From: Stemphylium vesicarium
Lineage: Eukaryota > Ascomycota > Dothideomycetes > Pleosporales > Pleosporaceae
Direction of reading: 5' to 3'
Assembly (NCBI GenBank): GCA_004380135.1
Contig: QXCR01000054.1
Coordinates: 1-64,000 of the forward strand
DNA length: 64,000 nucleotides
Under the pieces are notes generated by a model, which searched no databases, had not been told where the DNA came from, and saw only the letters and a program-made list of their open reading frames with translations. The position numbers and the translations under genes were made by a program. Positions 12,408 through 22,538 of this stretch are shown piece after piece; positions within the stretch are counted from its first letter, which is position 1; every line of letters starts with the position of its first letter.

Positions 12408-13539
12408 ATGTCAGGCAAAACATCCGGCTCGGACGCCAAATCACGGGACCATCACGACGGCAGCGCGGGGCGAGCCTTCACGGTAGAGCAGAAAGCAGCA
12501 GTAATACGTATCAAACAATGCGCGCCGACAGCGTACTACAAGATCCTGGGACTAGAGGAAGTAAAAACAACGTGTTCGGACTCGGACATCAAGAAAGCCT
12601 ACCGCAAACTCTCATTACTCACGCACCCGGACAAGAATGGCTACGATGGCGCCGACGATGCGTTCAAGTTGGTTAGCAAGGCGTTCCAGGTGCTCAGCGA
12701 TCCGGACAAGAAGAAGAAGTACGACCAGTTTGGGCTGGACCCGGATGCGCGGTTCGATCCACGGGCTGCGGCGGGCGCGAACGGCGGCGCGAGTCCGTTT
12801 GGGAACGGGTTTGCGAGGAGAGGGCCGCCTGGGTTTGGCGAGGAAGAGATGACACCAGAGGAACTGTTTAGACAGTTCTTTGGTGGGGCGTTTGGAGGTC
12901 CTTTTGGTATGTTCTCACAGCCCCCCCGAGGTATATCAAGCAGAGAGATTCAGAGCTAACACTTCTTCCCTAGGCGGCATGGACACCGGCCCCGGCTTCG
13001 TCTTCAACCTAGGCGGCGGCCCCGGAATCCGCGTGCACCAATTCGGCGGCGGGCGCCCACGCAGACGTCCCGCCACCGCCGTACCCCCCGGCTCAGAAGG
13101 CCAACAAAACCTCTCCTCCGCCTTCGCCAACCTACTCCCTCTCCTCTTCCTCTTCGTCCTTCCCCTCCTCTCCTCCCTCTTCTCCGGCTCCACCACCTCC
13201 ACCTCGGCAGGACCCAACCTCGTCTTCGAAACGCCCCGCGCCCCCAACACAATGAAGCGCGTCTCCTCGCGCATAAAAATAGACTACTACGTCGATCCCA
13301 AGGACGTGGCTGATTTCACCCCCAAGAAGTGGCGTAGCCTCGATCAGTCGGCTGAGAACCAGTACGTTCATGTTACTAATACAAGGTGTCAGACGGAAAA
13401 GTATAAGCAGAAACAGGCTATGGAAGAGGCGCAGGGCTGGTTCTCGGTTGATATGGAGGCGATGCAGAGGGCGAGGAGTATGGAGTTGAAGAATTGTAAT
13501 AAGTTGAAGAAGTTGGGGTTGGATGTTTATGGGGCTTAG
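12408..13539 (+). CDS. HLJ1: HLJ1/DNAJB12-type ER membrane J-protein
   Basis: Two exons, 12408-12906 and 12974-13539, joined at GTATGT...CCTAG, give 354 residues. A J domain lies at about residues 44-112 (YYKILGLEEV, IKKAYRKLSLLTHPDKN with the HPD motif that stimulates Hsp70 ATPase, AFQVLSDPDKKKKYD). A Gly/Phe-rich linker follows (GGAFGGPFGG). One strong hydrophobic segment, LLPLLFLFVLPLLSSLF, anchors the protein, with a C-terminal DUF1977-like region (VDFYV-type strand IDYYVDPKDVADFTPKK, and ending KLKKLGLDVYG). Proteins of this layout sit in the ER membrane, J domain in the cytosol, and promote ER-associated degradation with Hsp70. Confidence 0.88.
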
Positions 13540-13959
13540 AATTACGGTACTTCTTTTTTTTGGACCTGGGTGGAGGGTGGTTGTTGGTTTGTCTGGCTTG
13601 TTGTTGATGACTTGGATATGAGCAGTTGTTCCTTCTCTTTCGAATGAGGTTTCGATAAAGAGGGAATATGAGGGTTCGAAAGATGCACACGCATGGCGTA
13701 TAAAGGCGTTGGGGGGTGAAGCATGCAGTGTGCAGCTTTTGTTTATTTTCTTGCAGCGAGTTTTTTTTTCCTTGGAGAGAAAGAAGAGCAAGCGAAAGTT
13801 TTATCTGATCCAACAGTCCTGATTCAATAGACTTCTTCCATTGAAAACGAACCGCCATGTTGTCTAATAGTCTCTTGGAGATATATACATATAGTACAAT
13901 TATTCATAACACACGTTACCCTTCCTCTCCTCCAACAAACCACACTCACACACCTCCCA
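13540..13959. other. Convergent 3' region
   Basis: Between the J-protein and heme lyase genes. T-rich tracts (13549-13560 and 13758-13770) may help 3' end formation. No gene is seen. Confidence 0.35.
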
Positions 13960-14787
13960 TCAAAAGCCCCAAAACCTCATCACCCTCGTCTTAACCCCCT
14001 CCCAACTATTCAACTTGGGCCTAACATCGAGATAAAAATTCAACGCCTTGCCCACCTTCCCCTCATCCCTCCCCGCATAAAAGTCAATCACATACTCGAC
14101 CTTGGTGCCACATCGATCCACAACCCAATCGTGGCGATCAAACGGCAACTGGTATCCAAGCAGACTCTTCCAGCGGGCGCGAGGCGTCAAACTAGTGCTC
14201 AGTCCCGAGAAAGATTCCAATTTAGGACCGCCGCAGGCCTCGGAGCCGCGGCCGTGCTCCCAGTTCTTAATCTCGTGCCAGGCGCGCTCGTTGACGGCGT
14301 TGTGGATGGGCACAATGGTGCGCATGTCGGGCGCGGAGGGGTCGTAGGCTTTGCGGCGCATGGCGTCGAAGAACATTTGCTCGGAGGGGTAGATCCAGTT
14401 TCCGGTTTTCTTGTCCGCGCCCGTGTCGCGCTCGTTGTTTGCGGGCTTTGACGAGGCGGCGGGGGTGAGATTGGGTACTGCGCGTGGTATCGTGCTCACT
14501 TCACGGTCGGTGCCGAGCCGTATTTGCGAGAGGAGGCTTGTGCTGGTTGGTGACGGGGAGGATGTGCTTTGGTCGAGGGAGGACGAGTCGCATGATTGTT
14601 GGACCGCGGATTGCGGTGGTGGCTGTGAGGATGTTGCTGGCGGGGCGGCGGCAGCGGGTGTAGGTATAGGTGTGTTATGTGGATTTGGGGGTGCATTGGC
14701 ATTCTGAGCGCGGGCTTGGGCAAGCCATGCCTCGCGAGTCTTGTGATCGACTGGACAGGCTGCTGCTGGATCGTCGTTGGAGGACAT
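13960..14787 (-). CDS. CYT2: Cytochrome c/c1 heme lyase (holocytochrome synthase), CYT2-type
   Basis: Single exon, 275 residues from the ATG at 14787; the frame stays open upstream to 14868 but the extension looks non-conserved. The N-terminus has the CPV heme-regulatory motif (ACPVDHKTREAWLAQ), then a low-complexity Pro/Ser/Gln linker. The catalytic half has NWIYPSEQMFFDAMRRK, IVPIHNAVNERAWHEIKNWE, CGGPKLESFSG, LTPRARWKSLLGY, PFDRHDWVVDRCG and a final YLDVRPKLNSWEG. These match holocytochrome synthases, intermembrane-space enzymes that attach heme to the CXXCH of apocytochromes. The SEQ-FFDAMRRK and CGG-K features are closer to cytochrome c1 lyase (Cyt2) than to the Cyc3 branch; this sub-assignment is from memory and is less sure than the family. 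Confidence 0.88.
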   Translation of the reverse strand: MSSNDDPAAACPVDHKTREAWLAQARAQNANAPPNPHNTPIPTPAAAAPPATSSQPPPQSAVQQSCDSSSLDQSTSSPSPTSTSLLSQIRLGTDREVSTIPRAVPNLTPAASSKPANNERDTGADKKTGNWIYPSEQMFFDAMRRKAYDPSAPDMRTIVPIHNAVNERAWHEIKNWEHGRGSEACGGPKLESFSGLSTSLTPRARWKSLLGYQLPFDRHDWVVDRCGTKVEYVIDFYAGRDEGKVGKALNFYLDVRPKLNSWEGVKTRVMRFWGF

Positions 14788-15119
14788 TGTCGTGGTTTGG
14801 GATATGTGAGAATGGGATTCCGACAAGTTCGGCATCATGACAACCGCTATTGGAGAAATCTTGTGCACGGGCCTTGCGGAAGTCGATTACTTGTGATTGG
14901 CCAATGTCCTACTAATGCTCTTTTTACCGCCATGGAGAGCCCCCAGGCCCGGCACATGACAGCCCATGAATTACTGCATGTGTTTACATAGAAGAGCACT
15001 TGGGCGTGCATAAGTCAGTCTATATCCCAAGTAAGAAAAGAGCAATGTCTATCCATCCGCTTTCCCCTTGTTGTCCTCGCTCGGAAGGTTTCTAGACCGC
15101 ATCCCACTTAGACCCTGCA

Positions 15120-15125
15120 TATAAA
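15120..15125 (+). promoter_or_regulatory. TATA-box-like element upstream of MVD1
   Basis: A TATAAA lies 94 nt before the ATG of the mevalonate diphosphate decarboxylase gene, followed by a pyrimidine-rich leader (15150-15190). Such an arrangement is common in highly expressed fungal genes. Function is inferred from position only. Confidence 0.3.
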
Positions 15126-15218
15126 CAATATCCACCGAAACCTTCCCACTTCCACCGCTCCTGCCCTCTCTTCCTTTTCCCCTTCCAACGAAATCAAAGA
15201 AGAATACAAATCGTGATC

Positions 15219-16415
15219 ATGTCTGAAATCCACCGTGCCAGCACCACCGCCCCCGTCAACATCGCAGTAATCAAGTACTGGGGAAAGCGCGACCCAAAGC
15301 TAAACCTACCCACCAACTCCTCTCTTAGCGTCACCCTCGCCCAGTCCGATCTCCGCACCCACACCACCGCTTCATGCTCGTCTACCTACCCGAAAGAAGA
15401 CACTCTTCTCCTCAATGGGCAATCGCAGGATGTTTCTGGTGCTAGGACACAGGCTTGCTTCAGGGAGCTCAGGGCGCTGAGGAAACAGCTGGAAGACAAG
15501 GATTCAAGCCTCCCCAAGCTGGCTGACTTTCCTCTTCGCATTGTCTCTGAGAACAACTTCCCTACCGCTGCTGGACTGGCTAGTTCGGCTGCTGGCTTCG
15601 CGGCTCTCGTTCGCGCCATTGCAAACCTCTACGAACTCCCCGCTTCGCCGACGGAACTGTCCCGCATTGCTCGACAAGGGTCTGGCTCAGCATGTCGATC
15701 GCTCTTCGGTGGATACGTAGGCTGGGAACAGGGCACTGCTTCTGATGGCAGTGACAGTATGGCATTCCAGGTTGCGCCTGCGAGCCACTGGCCCAACATG
15801 CGCGCTGTCATCCTAGTCGTCAGTGCTGCGAAGAAGGGTGTGTCGAGTACCACTGGTATGCAGACTACTGTCGCGACCTCCAGCCTCTTCCAGTCAAGAG
15901 CCACTGAGACGGTTCCAAGGCGCATGAAGGAGATGGAGAAGGCTATTCAGGACAAGGACTTTGAGGCTTTCGGAAAGGTCACCATGATGGACAGCAACTC
16001 TTTCCACGCTACTTGCCTGGATACTTTCCCACCCATCTTTTACCTCAACGACGTCTCTCGTGCTGCTATCAAGGTTGTTGAGAGCATCAACGCGGCAGCT
16101 GGAAAGATCATCGCTGCGTACACTTTCGACGCTGGCCCAAATGCTGTTGTGTACTACCTCGAGGAGAACGAGAAGGAGGTCGCGGGTCTGTTCAAGACTA
16201 TTCTGAATGAGAAGGATGGATGGCAAGGAGAGAGGGGGCAGGCTGTTCAGTCAAACGCCGAGGCTCTTGAGAAGATCAAGTTCGACGCCGGTCCTGCCAT
16301 TACATTCTTGGAAGAGGGTGTCAGCAGGGTCATCTTGACTGGTGTTGGTGAGGGTCCAGTCAGGGCCGAGGAGAGTCTGATTGATGAGAAGGGCGAGCCT
16401 GTCAATAGCGCTTAG
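15219..16415 (+). CDS. MVD1: Diphosphomevalonate decarboxylase
   Basis: Intronless, 398 residues. It catalyses ATP-dependent decarboxylation of mevalonate 5-diphosphate to isopentenyl diphosphate, the last step of the mevalonate route to ergosterol. The N-terminal signature is complete: STTAPVNIAVIKYWGKRD and LNLPTNSSLSVTL. The GHMP-kinase glycine/serine motif is FPTAAGLASSAAGFAALV and the GSGSACRSLFGGYVGW block follows. Downstream are VSSTTGMQTTVATS, DSNSFHATCLDTFPP and YTFDAGPNAVVYYL. The length matches the family (about 390-400). The start at 15219 is the first ATG after a stop-free leader, and the protein begins four residues after it with typical sequence. I see no irregularity. Confidence 0.96.
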   Translation: MSEIHRASTTAPVNIAVIKYWGKRDPKLNLPTNSSLSVTLAQSDLRTHTTASCSSTYPKEDTLLLNGQSQDVSGARTQACFRELRALRKQLEDKDSSLPKLADFPLRIVSENNFPTAAGLASSAAGFAALVRAIANLYELPASPTELSRIARQGSGSACRSLFGGYVGWEQGTASDGSDSMAFQVAPASHWPNMRAVILVVSAAKKGVSSTTGMQTTVATSSLFQSRATETVPRRMKEMEKAIQDKDFEAFGKVTMMDSNSFHATCLDTFPPIFYLNDVSRAAIKVVESINAAAGKIIAAYTFDAGPNAVVYYLEENEKEVAGLFKTILNEKDGWQGERGQAVQSNAEALEKIKFDAGPAITFLEEGVSRVILTGVGEGPVRAEESLIDEKGEPVNSA

Positions 16416-16568
16416 AGGAACTGCCTGAAGATTGAGTATATACCCGTATGTAGAGTTTGATGCTTTGCCCAGAGTGTATCTATGGGAACAAATTGCGATG
16501 ACATTGCCGACGCAAACGGCCCCGAATTCCTCCAGCTTCCATCACGCCCCCAGCACACCAGCGCCCGT

Positions 16569-17461
16569 CTATTGTGGCACTTCACCTTCAACTTCGACTT
16601 TGACTTTCCATTCCACGGATCGCCTCAGAGCTACGGTGGCGGGTACTTCCTTCGAGTATCTTGAACAAGACACTCGTTCACCCTCTGATGCGTGCTCGTG
16701 GTAGCTGCAGATGTCTAGATGAAAGGTATCCGATACGCACCCATGTCCGGCGTGGCGCTCCTGCCCCACCCTTTTGAAGAATCGCAGAAGAAACTCATGC
16801 GGCAGACGGCTGAAAGTGGTGCTCTGCGCTTCTGAATACATCTGCCATTGTATGTAATGTCGATCGACCAGCCAGTCCAGGATAGGGTCCGTAGGCGGTA
16901 AATTGTTGAAGGCGTATATGATCACTTCGTATTGAGAAGAAGTAAACTCACTGGACATCTTCTCTTTGACGATTTGTCGACTGAGAAGTTTTCGAAGAGA
17001 AGGCACCAGGAATCTATCGGCGAATGTATAAAGCATGATTTCTAGCAGGTGTGGATTGGCGTGACCACCTGCAACTTCGACAAAATCTTTAGGGATCCGC
17101 CGGATATACAGCCACTCAACAAAGACGTTGAAGGTAGCAGGCTCAATGTCGATGAGAGGAACAACCCTGTCTTCCGCTTCTTTCCACGGTCCATTCAGTG
17201 CTTTTCGGAAGTAATCGGAGTAGTGCGTAAGGAAGGCTTCTTGAACGCGGTACTTGATCTTAGTGGGTCCGATTTCGATGACGACGTCGCCCGGGGTACT
17301 TCGCTGTGCGGCTAGACTGATTCAAGATTAGCCACAAACTACGAACTGTGTGAAGCAATGTACTTATGAAGTGGCCGTGACGGCTTTCCTCCAGACAGCG
17401 TTGCACCAGTCATCTGGCTTGCACAGGAATGATGTGAAGCATCTTGCTCTGCGGCGGCCAT
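16569..17461 (-). CDS. BTB/POZ-domain protein
   Basis: Two exons on the minus strand, about 17364-17461 and 16569-17316, give about 281 residues. The intron is 47 nt with a weak donor (GTACAT). A BTB domain occupies about residues 42-160: GDVVIEIGPTKIKYRVQEAFL, HYSDYFRKALNGPWKEAED, IDIEPATFNVFVEWLYI, then YTFADRFLVPSLRKLL. This is the common fungal BTB form that mediates dimerisation or binding to cullin-3. The C-terminal part (LDWLVDRHY, LPHEFLLRFFKRV) is typical of the same fungal family. The partner and substrate are unknown. The frame is open to 17653, and I chose the ATG at 17461 because the upstream extension is Ser/Leu-rich and unlike a conserved N-terminus. A second acceptor 5 nt away (CTAG) would break the frame. 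Confidence 0.75.
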
Positions 17462-17996
17462 GTGCGCAGGGATGAGAGGGTGGTTGACGAGTATGGCTCC
17501 AGCAATGTAGTTTGGAGGGGCCGTGGAGGTACGGTCAAGGAACTGTTGTACCCTTCTGAGTGAAGCAATGACCTGAAAGTGAGAAGAGAGGAGAGGTAAA
17601 AGAAAGGGAGTGAGTGAGGGAGAAAGAAGAGACGTTGGGTGAGGTGAGTTCATTGAGCCTTCCTAAGCTATCGGGCGCCGGCCAAGCGAGAGTGCTGAGG
17701 AAAGTGCGAGTGCATGACAGCTACTAGCGACCATATGGCAGAACTCGGGAGTAAGAAACGGTGAGCAAGAAAATTCGGAGTGACCTCCATTGATAGAACA
17801 AACCCAAGAGTGTAAAACATTCCAGGAGGTGTATTGTGGCTGGACTGTGTTGCTGCAGCTGCATATGTAGCCCAAAAACGACGGATATCTGTAGTGAATG
17901 ATACAATATTACGCCATGGTATCAGATTCCTCCCAAGTATACAATGCAACGCCTCCCAACATAGAAATAAGCTTACAAAGATAGCACAAGCATGGC
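17462..17996. other. Spacer upstream of the BTB gene
   Basis: Holds the promoter of the BTB gene and the 3' flank of the syntaxin gene. Overlapping frames of up to 131 residues on the minus strand show no motif. Confidence 0.35.
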
Positions 17997-18861
17997 CTAG
18001 TCCAAAACGACAGCTAGAATGATGATGACCAGAACAATGGCAAGGATGAGCAACAGAATGCATGCCTTACTTCTCGCGCTCTTCTGATAGTTGCTGGCCT
18101 GCTTGAGGTTCACATGCGCGCCTCGAGACGCATCGTGGGTGGTCTCGACATTTTCCTCGATGATGTCGAGTTGCGCTCCCTGCTCATGGACCATGTGTGC
18201 TACATCACGGAACAGCTCGTTCAACTCGCCGACTGATTGCTCAATGTTGCGAATCTCGGACTCGCGCTCGATGATCATGGACTCCTGGAAATCGACCTCG
18301 TCCTGGTTCGCCAAGCGCAGTTGCTCCTGTTCTTGTTGTTGTTGGCCAAAGTCTCCCCGCTCTTCGCTTGGCGATGATACGTCTTGCAGGGCAGTGCGTG
18401 CCGCTTGTGCCGATTGCTTCTCCTTCTCCAAAGCCTGCTTTTGTAGTTGTTGGAACTCGGTGAGCGAGGCCCTAAACTCGCGCTGGAGCTTCGACTGGGT
18501 GAACTTCTGGGAGGGCTGCGATCCGTTAGCTACTGCATCTCCGAAAAGAGCAATGACTCCATACCCCGACATCTGGCCATGTCACGACCTTCTTCAGACT
18601 CTCGCCAAGCTCTTTGAATTTGTCCGACGTCTCCTCGACAGTGTTCTTCACACGCTCGCGCACACGAGGTGTTTCATGTTTCGTCCCTAGCTTGGCCGTC
18701 TCTTGCGACAGGCGAGCAACGTTCCGGGTAAGGGCAAAAAGGTCGTCGGAGAGCTTGTCGGCAAAGTCGCGAAACTCTGGGTCATCAGCGTACTGCGCAT
18801 CGTCTTCTCGTCGCCACGTCGTTGGCTGCGATTCGAGGGCACTGGAGCGTTGAAAAGACAT
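17997..18861 (-). CDS. PEP12: PEP12/syntaxin-7-type t-SNARE
   Basis: Exons 18565-18861 and 17997-18515 with a 49 nt intron (GTATGG...GTAGCTAAC...GCAG) give 271 residues. The N-terminal half is a helical Habc-like domain (DPEFRDFADKLSDDLFALTRN). The SNARE motif lies at about residues 175-235, with EVDFQESMIIERESEIRNIE, the zero-layer glutamine in EQGAQLDIIEENV, and a C-terminal anchor (ACILLLILAIVLVIIILAVV). This arrangement defines a Qa-SNARE. Resemblance to Pep12/Vam3 places it on late endosomes or the vacuole, which fits functionally with the CCZ1 gene in the same window, though not adjacent. The start is the second of two candidate codons; the upstream one is TTG, so the ATG at 18861 was taken. 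Confidence 0.88.
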
Positions 18862-19279
18862 GGTGCCGGACAAGGAGATGCACTAGACAGCTCAGTGAAG
18901 AAGTGTATAAAGAAAGCCCGCAGTTACGCGATCGTGTAAATGTGTGCGAAGGCGTGATACAGAGGTCCAATCGTCGGTGCCTGGAGGCTGGGATGGTCGC
19001 TTGGATGGTTCCTGCGGCGATGACGAAGGACCGCGGCTCAGGGCACATGGCACAGGCGGGTCCTCCCTTAGGTAAGCACGCGTGTAGCTGTCGGCGACGA
19101 ACTCGTAGCTCCGCCGATCAATGTTTGTTTGACCAAACTTGGGCGGCGCCTTTGACTGCGCGACCACCTGCATACACGCTTTCGCTTTTTGCACTGGCGC
19201 GACTCCGTTTCTTCTTTCTTGCTATGATATAGCCGTTTCCTCACCCATACATTCTCTCCGACCCCGACATCCCGCAAAC
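18862..19279. other. Divergent promoter between PEP12-type syntaxin and NDC1
   Basis: 418 nt shared by two divergent genes. It contains an ATG-poor pyrimidine stretch just before NDC1. No other feature is seen. Confidence 0.4.
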
Positions 19280-21291
19280 ATGGCGCTCGCACCGCTGGGG
19301 ACACAAGTGCGCCCATACAGAGACTATCTGACCCCAGCTCTTCATCGACGCTTCAACAGGGCCAGCAAATACACACTATTACTATGCTACGCCATCGCAT
19401 GCTGGATGGGCGAATGGGAGAACCGTAAGATGCATACCATGAAGATTGAAAACATTTGCTAACTCACGCAGCCCTCTGGCTATGCTTCCCACTAGGCCTC
19501 ACAGGCATTCGCACCCTCCTGCTATTCCTCTCCGCGCTTTCCATCTACGTCCTTCGCGTTGCGCAATGGCACGTCGGCCCGCGCCAGACGCCCACCCAAG
19601 CCCAGACCTTTACCAAATACTTCTTCCGCCTGTCGACCGTCGTTACCCTGATAGCCTATGCTTTCTCCGCCATGATGTTTGTCGAGACTTACATCTGGTC
19701 GAGGGGCCCCACAGCTAGACTCAACTTCATTGAGGCTGGACGGATGCACGAGCGCTTTAGGCTGAACGAGAGACCGCTGTACCTGCGCTTCCTGTTTTAC
19801 CTGCTGGCAGTGGCACAGTCCGGTGTACACCTATGGAAAGACTATGACAAGATCGATGTGCCAGCAATGAAGCCCAAGAAGGATCGCGGCGGCGCAGCTC
19901 CAGCGCGACGGGCACCCAAGCCCAGGCATGTCCTCACCAGACAATTCAAGGGCATGGCCACGCAGTCGAGCTCACTGACCGCAACAATTGCCGTAGTCGG
20001 ACTTGGGCTCTACTTTGCAATCACGCGCAACCTAATTTGGGGCTACTACTACAACTTCGGTCGATACCTCTGGAGCTTGTCGAAGACTTCAACGCCCACC
20101 GGACTGGCCCCTTTCTTGCCTCTGTGTTTCATGTTTCTGACCGAGGGGACTCTGCTTGTGGTGCTCTGGGAGTTTGTCAACAAGACGTTCGACGTATACA
20201 TTGCGCAAGAGCCGCTGAAGAACGACAATCCTATCACAAACGACTCTAAAGACCCTAATGGCTCGCTCTTGAACGGGCTCAAGTCGAAGAAGGACACTGT
20301 CAAGGTAAGACTGGACGTTTTCTTTACTATGGCCATCGCTGACTGAAATCAGGCCATCGCCTTCTGGGAGCTAGCCCTCATAACAGATGCCTTCCCCGAC
20401 CGCCGCAAGACAATTTACAGTGAGATGGATCGTAAGAAGGCACCTACGCACCAGCAAGCCACAGACCTGTGTCTTGGAGAGCTAAAGTTCCTCGTCGATC
20501 GTGTTAGCGTTGGTCTTGACCCTGCCTACAACCCAGGCGCTGGAGATGGCAAAGACCAGCCGACCGCCCCTGTTAACCTGGTCCCACGCATTTCGCAGCC
20601 ACTCAAGGATGATAAACCGATTGCTGCAGCGGCCCCGGCGCCAAATACCAGATTGGAGCATTTCGAAGCAACGACAGCTGGCATTGCAAAGTCACACAGC
20701 GTCCCTGGCAACGCTCAGAAAGCCTACAGCCGCGAAGCTATCAGCAGAGGAATGAACAAGGCACAAGAAGGTGCCAAAGAGGCCGAATCTTTCTTTACGA
20801 CGTATTACAACAAGCTCGTCTCCTCTTCAGTCGGCACTCTGTTCAGGCAGACGCTTGAGCGCACAGCAAACATTGTCGTTCTCGGCGCTCCATACTCCCG
20901 GATCTCGCTCGTTTGCAACGCCGTCACTGCTCTCACAAATCTGGCTGTCTTTTCTCTTAGCGAAGACTCGCTCGGTCGTTTCCATGAAGGCATCCCAGCC
21001 ATGGTTCGTACTCTAACCATGGCGCTTAACAAAATCGACGAGTATATGGAAACGGTCCCGATCCACCCGAGTGACACAGAGACCCTTGCCAAGCCAGAGG
21101 CGGAGAGGAGGAGGGTGCCCGAGGTGGATGAAGTGAGAGAGTGCATTCGAGAAGGACTCGAGAAGATTCTCGGTAGCTTCAACGAGTACCTGAGCAGCTT
21201 AGGTCTGACCAGGCTGGAGATTTTGGAGGCGAAAAAAGCTGCCGGCGCAAAGAAGGCGCCTGAGATGATCCAGGCGGGAGCAAAACAATGA
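19280..21291 (+). CDS. NDC1: NDC1-like transmembrane nucleoporin
   Basis: Three exons, 19280-19424, 19472-20304 and 20353-21291, give 638 residues; both introns (47 and 48 nt) are in phase. The N-terminal 290 residues hold about six hydrophobic segments, including YTLLLCYAIACWMG, LGLTGIRTLLLFLSALSIYV, RLSTVVTLIAYAFSAMMFV, LRFLFYLLAVAQSGV, TATIAVVGLGLYFAI and LPLCFMFLTEGTLLVVLWEF. The C-terminal half is soluble with FYTTYYNKLVSS- and LVCNAVTALTNLAVFSLSED-like helices. This matches the Ndc1/Nup family that anchors the nuclear pore in the envelope and inserts the spindle pole body. I rely on layout and remembered motifs; ortholog length is similar. Confidence 0.85.
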
Positions 21292-22538
21292 TGGCCTTGC
21301 CATATCACCCAATGTACCAACACGTAGACTCTGAAATATACCCACGTCGATTAACGAAAACCGAAAATGCAAAGACATGAACCTGCACATGTACAATTGC
21401 TCAACAGATTGCAGCCTTCATCTCAGAGTAAGGCCACCCACGATCAGCTCGGAACGCGCAAAGTACAGTGCAGTCATCAAGCACACCATCTCCCCCGACC
21501 ACGAATCAGCATGCGCAAGACGCGCAGCTCGTTCCCACTCGAACCTCGCACCATCAGCCATCAGCACACACGATAAACAGCTATCGCATCAAAGAGCCTT
21601 CATTGGCGTACCTGGCATTGAACGGGTGTTTCAAACACGCTCGTTCCGACGTCTTGGTACGGCCCCCCAACGCAGGGGTATCCTTACCCCCAAGAGGCAA
21701 AGCGGAAAGTGGGAAAGTTAGCCTGGACTGCTTGGCTCCACCTCATGATCACCCTGACCCATTCATGTTGCGCGAAATGCATATTCCACCATACGGACGT
21801 CATGGATGAGTACGTGGTGCGTGAGACGCGCATGAAATGGCATGGCGCTGCTGACGCTTGAGAGGGCTAAAGAGGATGGTCCCCTATGGTGGAGGGTAGT
21901 GCGAAGTAAGGTAGGGTAGGGTAGGATCTTAAGTGGGAGGCAAGGAGGGAGGGTTATGGTGGCTTGTCACTGTCTTTTTGTTGTCTGTCGCTTACTCTCT
22001 CTCTCTCTCTCTTCTGTGTTTTGGTTTCATTCCACTGCTCTATTCTACTGCTGCCTGTCGCTCTTTTGGTACTTTACTTGACCGTTGTGGTTCTTGTCGC
22101 CAACTACGCGGGTTCAGCCTCGGCCTTTTCAGCCCTCAGCCTTACTTAGCCTAGGGAAGTAAGGGGGAGAGAGCAGGCCTGGAATGTGTGGTGCGTTCTT
22201 TGTATAATTCTACCCTCTTTTTCTTTCCTTCGACTGCGCCTTGCGGTAACGCTCTTTTTCGGCGATTTTATTCGTCGTTTCTCCTTCTTCTTGGTCCCGG
22301 GACAGCGGGCTTGTTGTTCTTGGTCTCTGGAAATAGATCGGATCGACTTGTGGATGTACTGAGGGAGAACTTACGTGCGCATTTGGTGTCGTTCGTTAGT
22401 ATAGAGGGTTTTGGCTGTATATTCTCTCGACCGGAAAGAAGAAGAAAAAGAACAAGTTCAGAGGTTACAGAGTCAAGAATTGGTGGGACGAGTATCAAGG
22501 ACACGCACAACCCCAGCTGAAAGCGCACCAAACGCAAG
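21292..22538. other. Long leader/promoter of the aspartyl protease gene
   Basis: 1.2 kb without a gene. It is pyrimidine-rich on the plus strand, with a (CT)n tract near 21994-22012 and further C/T tracts to 22300, typical of a long fungal 5' UTR. Frames on both strands look like shadows. Confidence 0.4.

Noticed and set aside
13132..13791. 219-codon minus-strand frame opposite the J-protein
   Set aside because: Antisense shadow of the HLJ1-like gene with low-complexity composition.
17668..18063. 131-codon minus-strand frame with Cys/His
   Set aside because: Overlaps the syntaxin 3' end in another frame and shows no motif.
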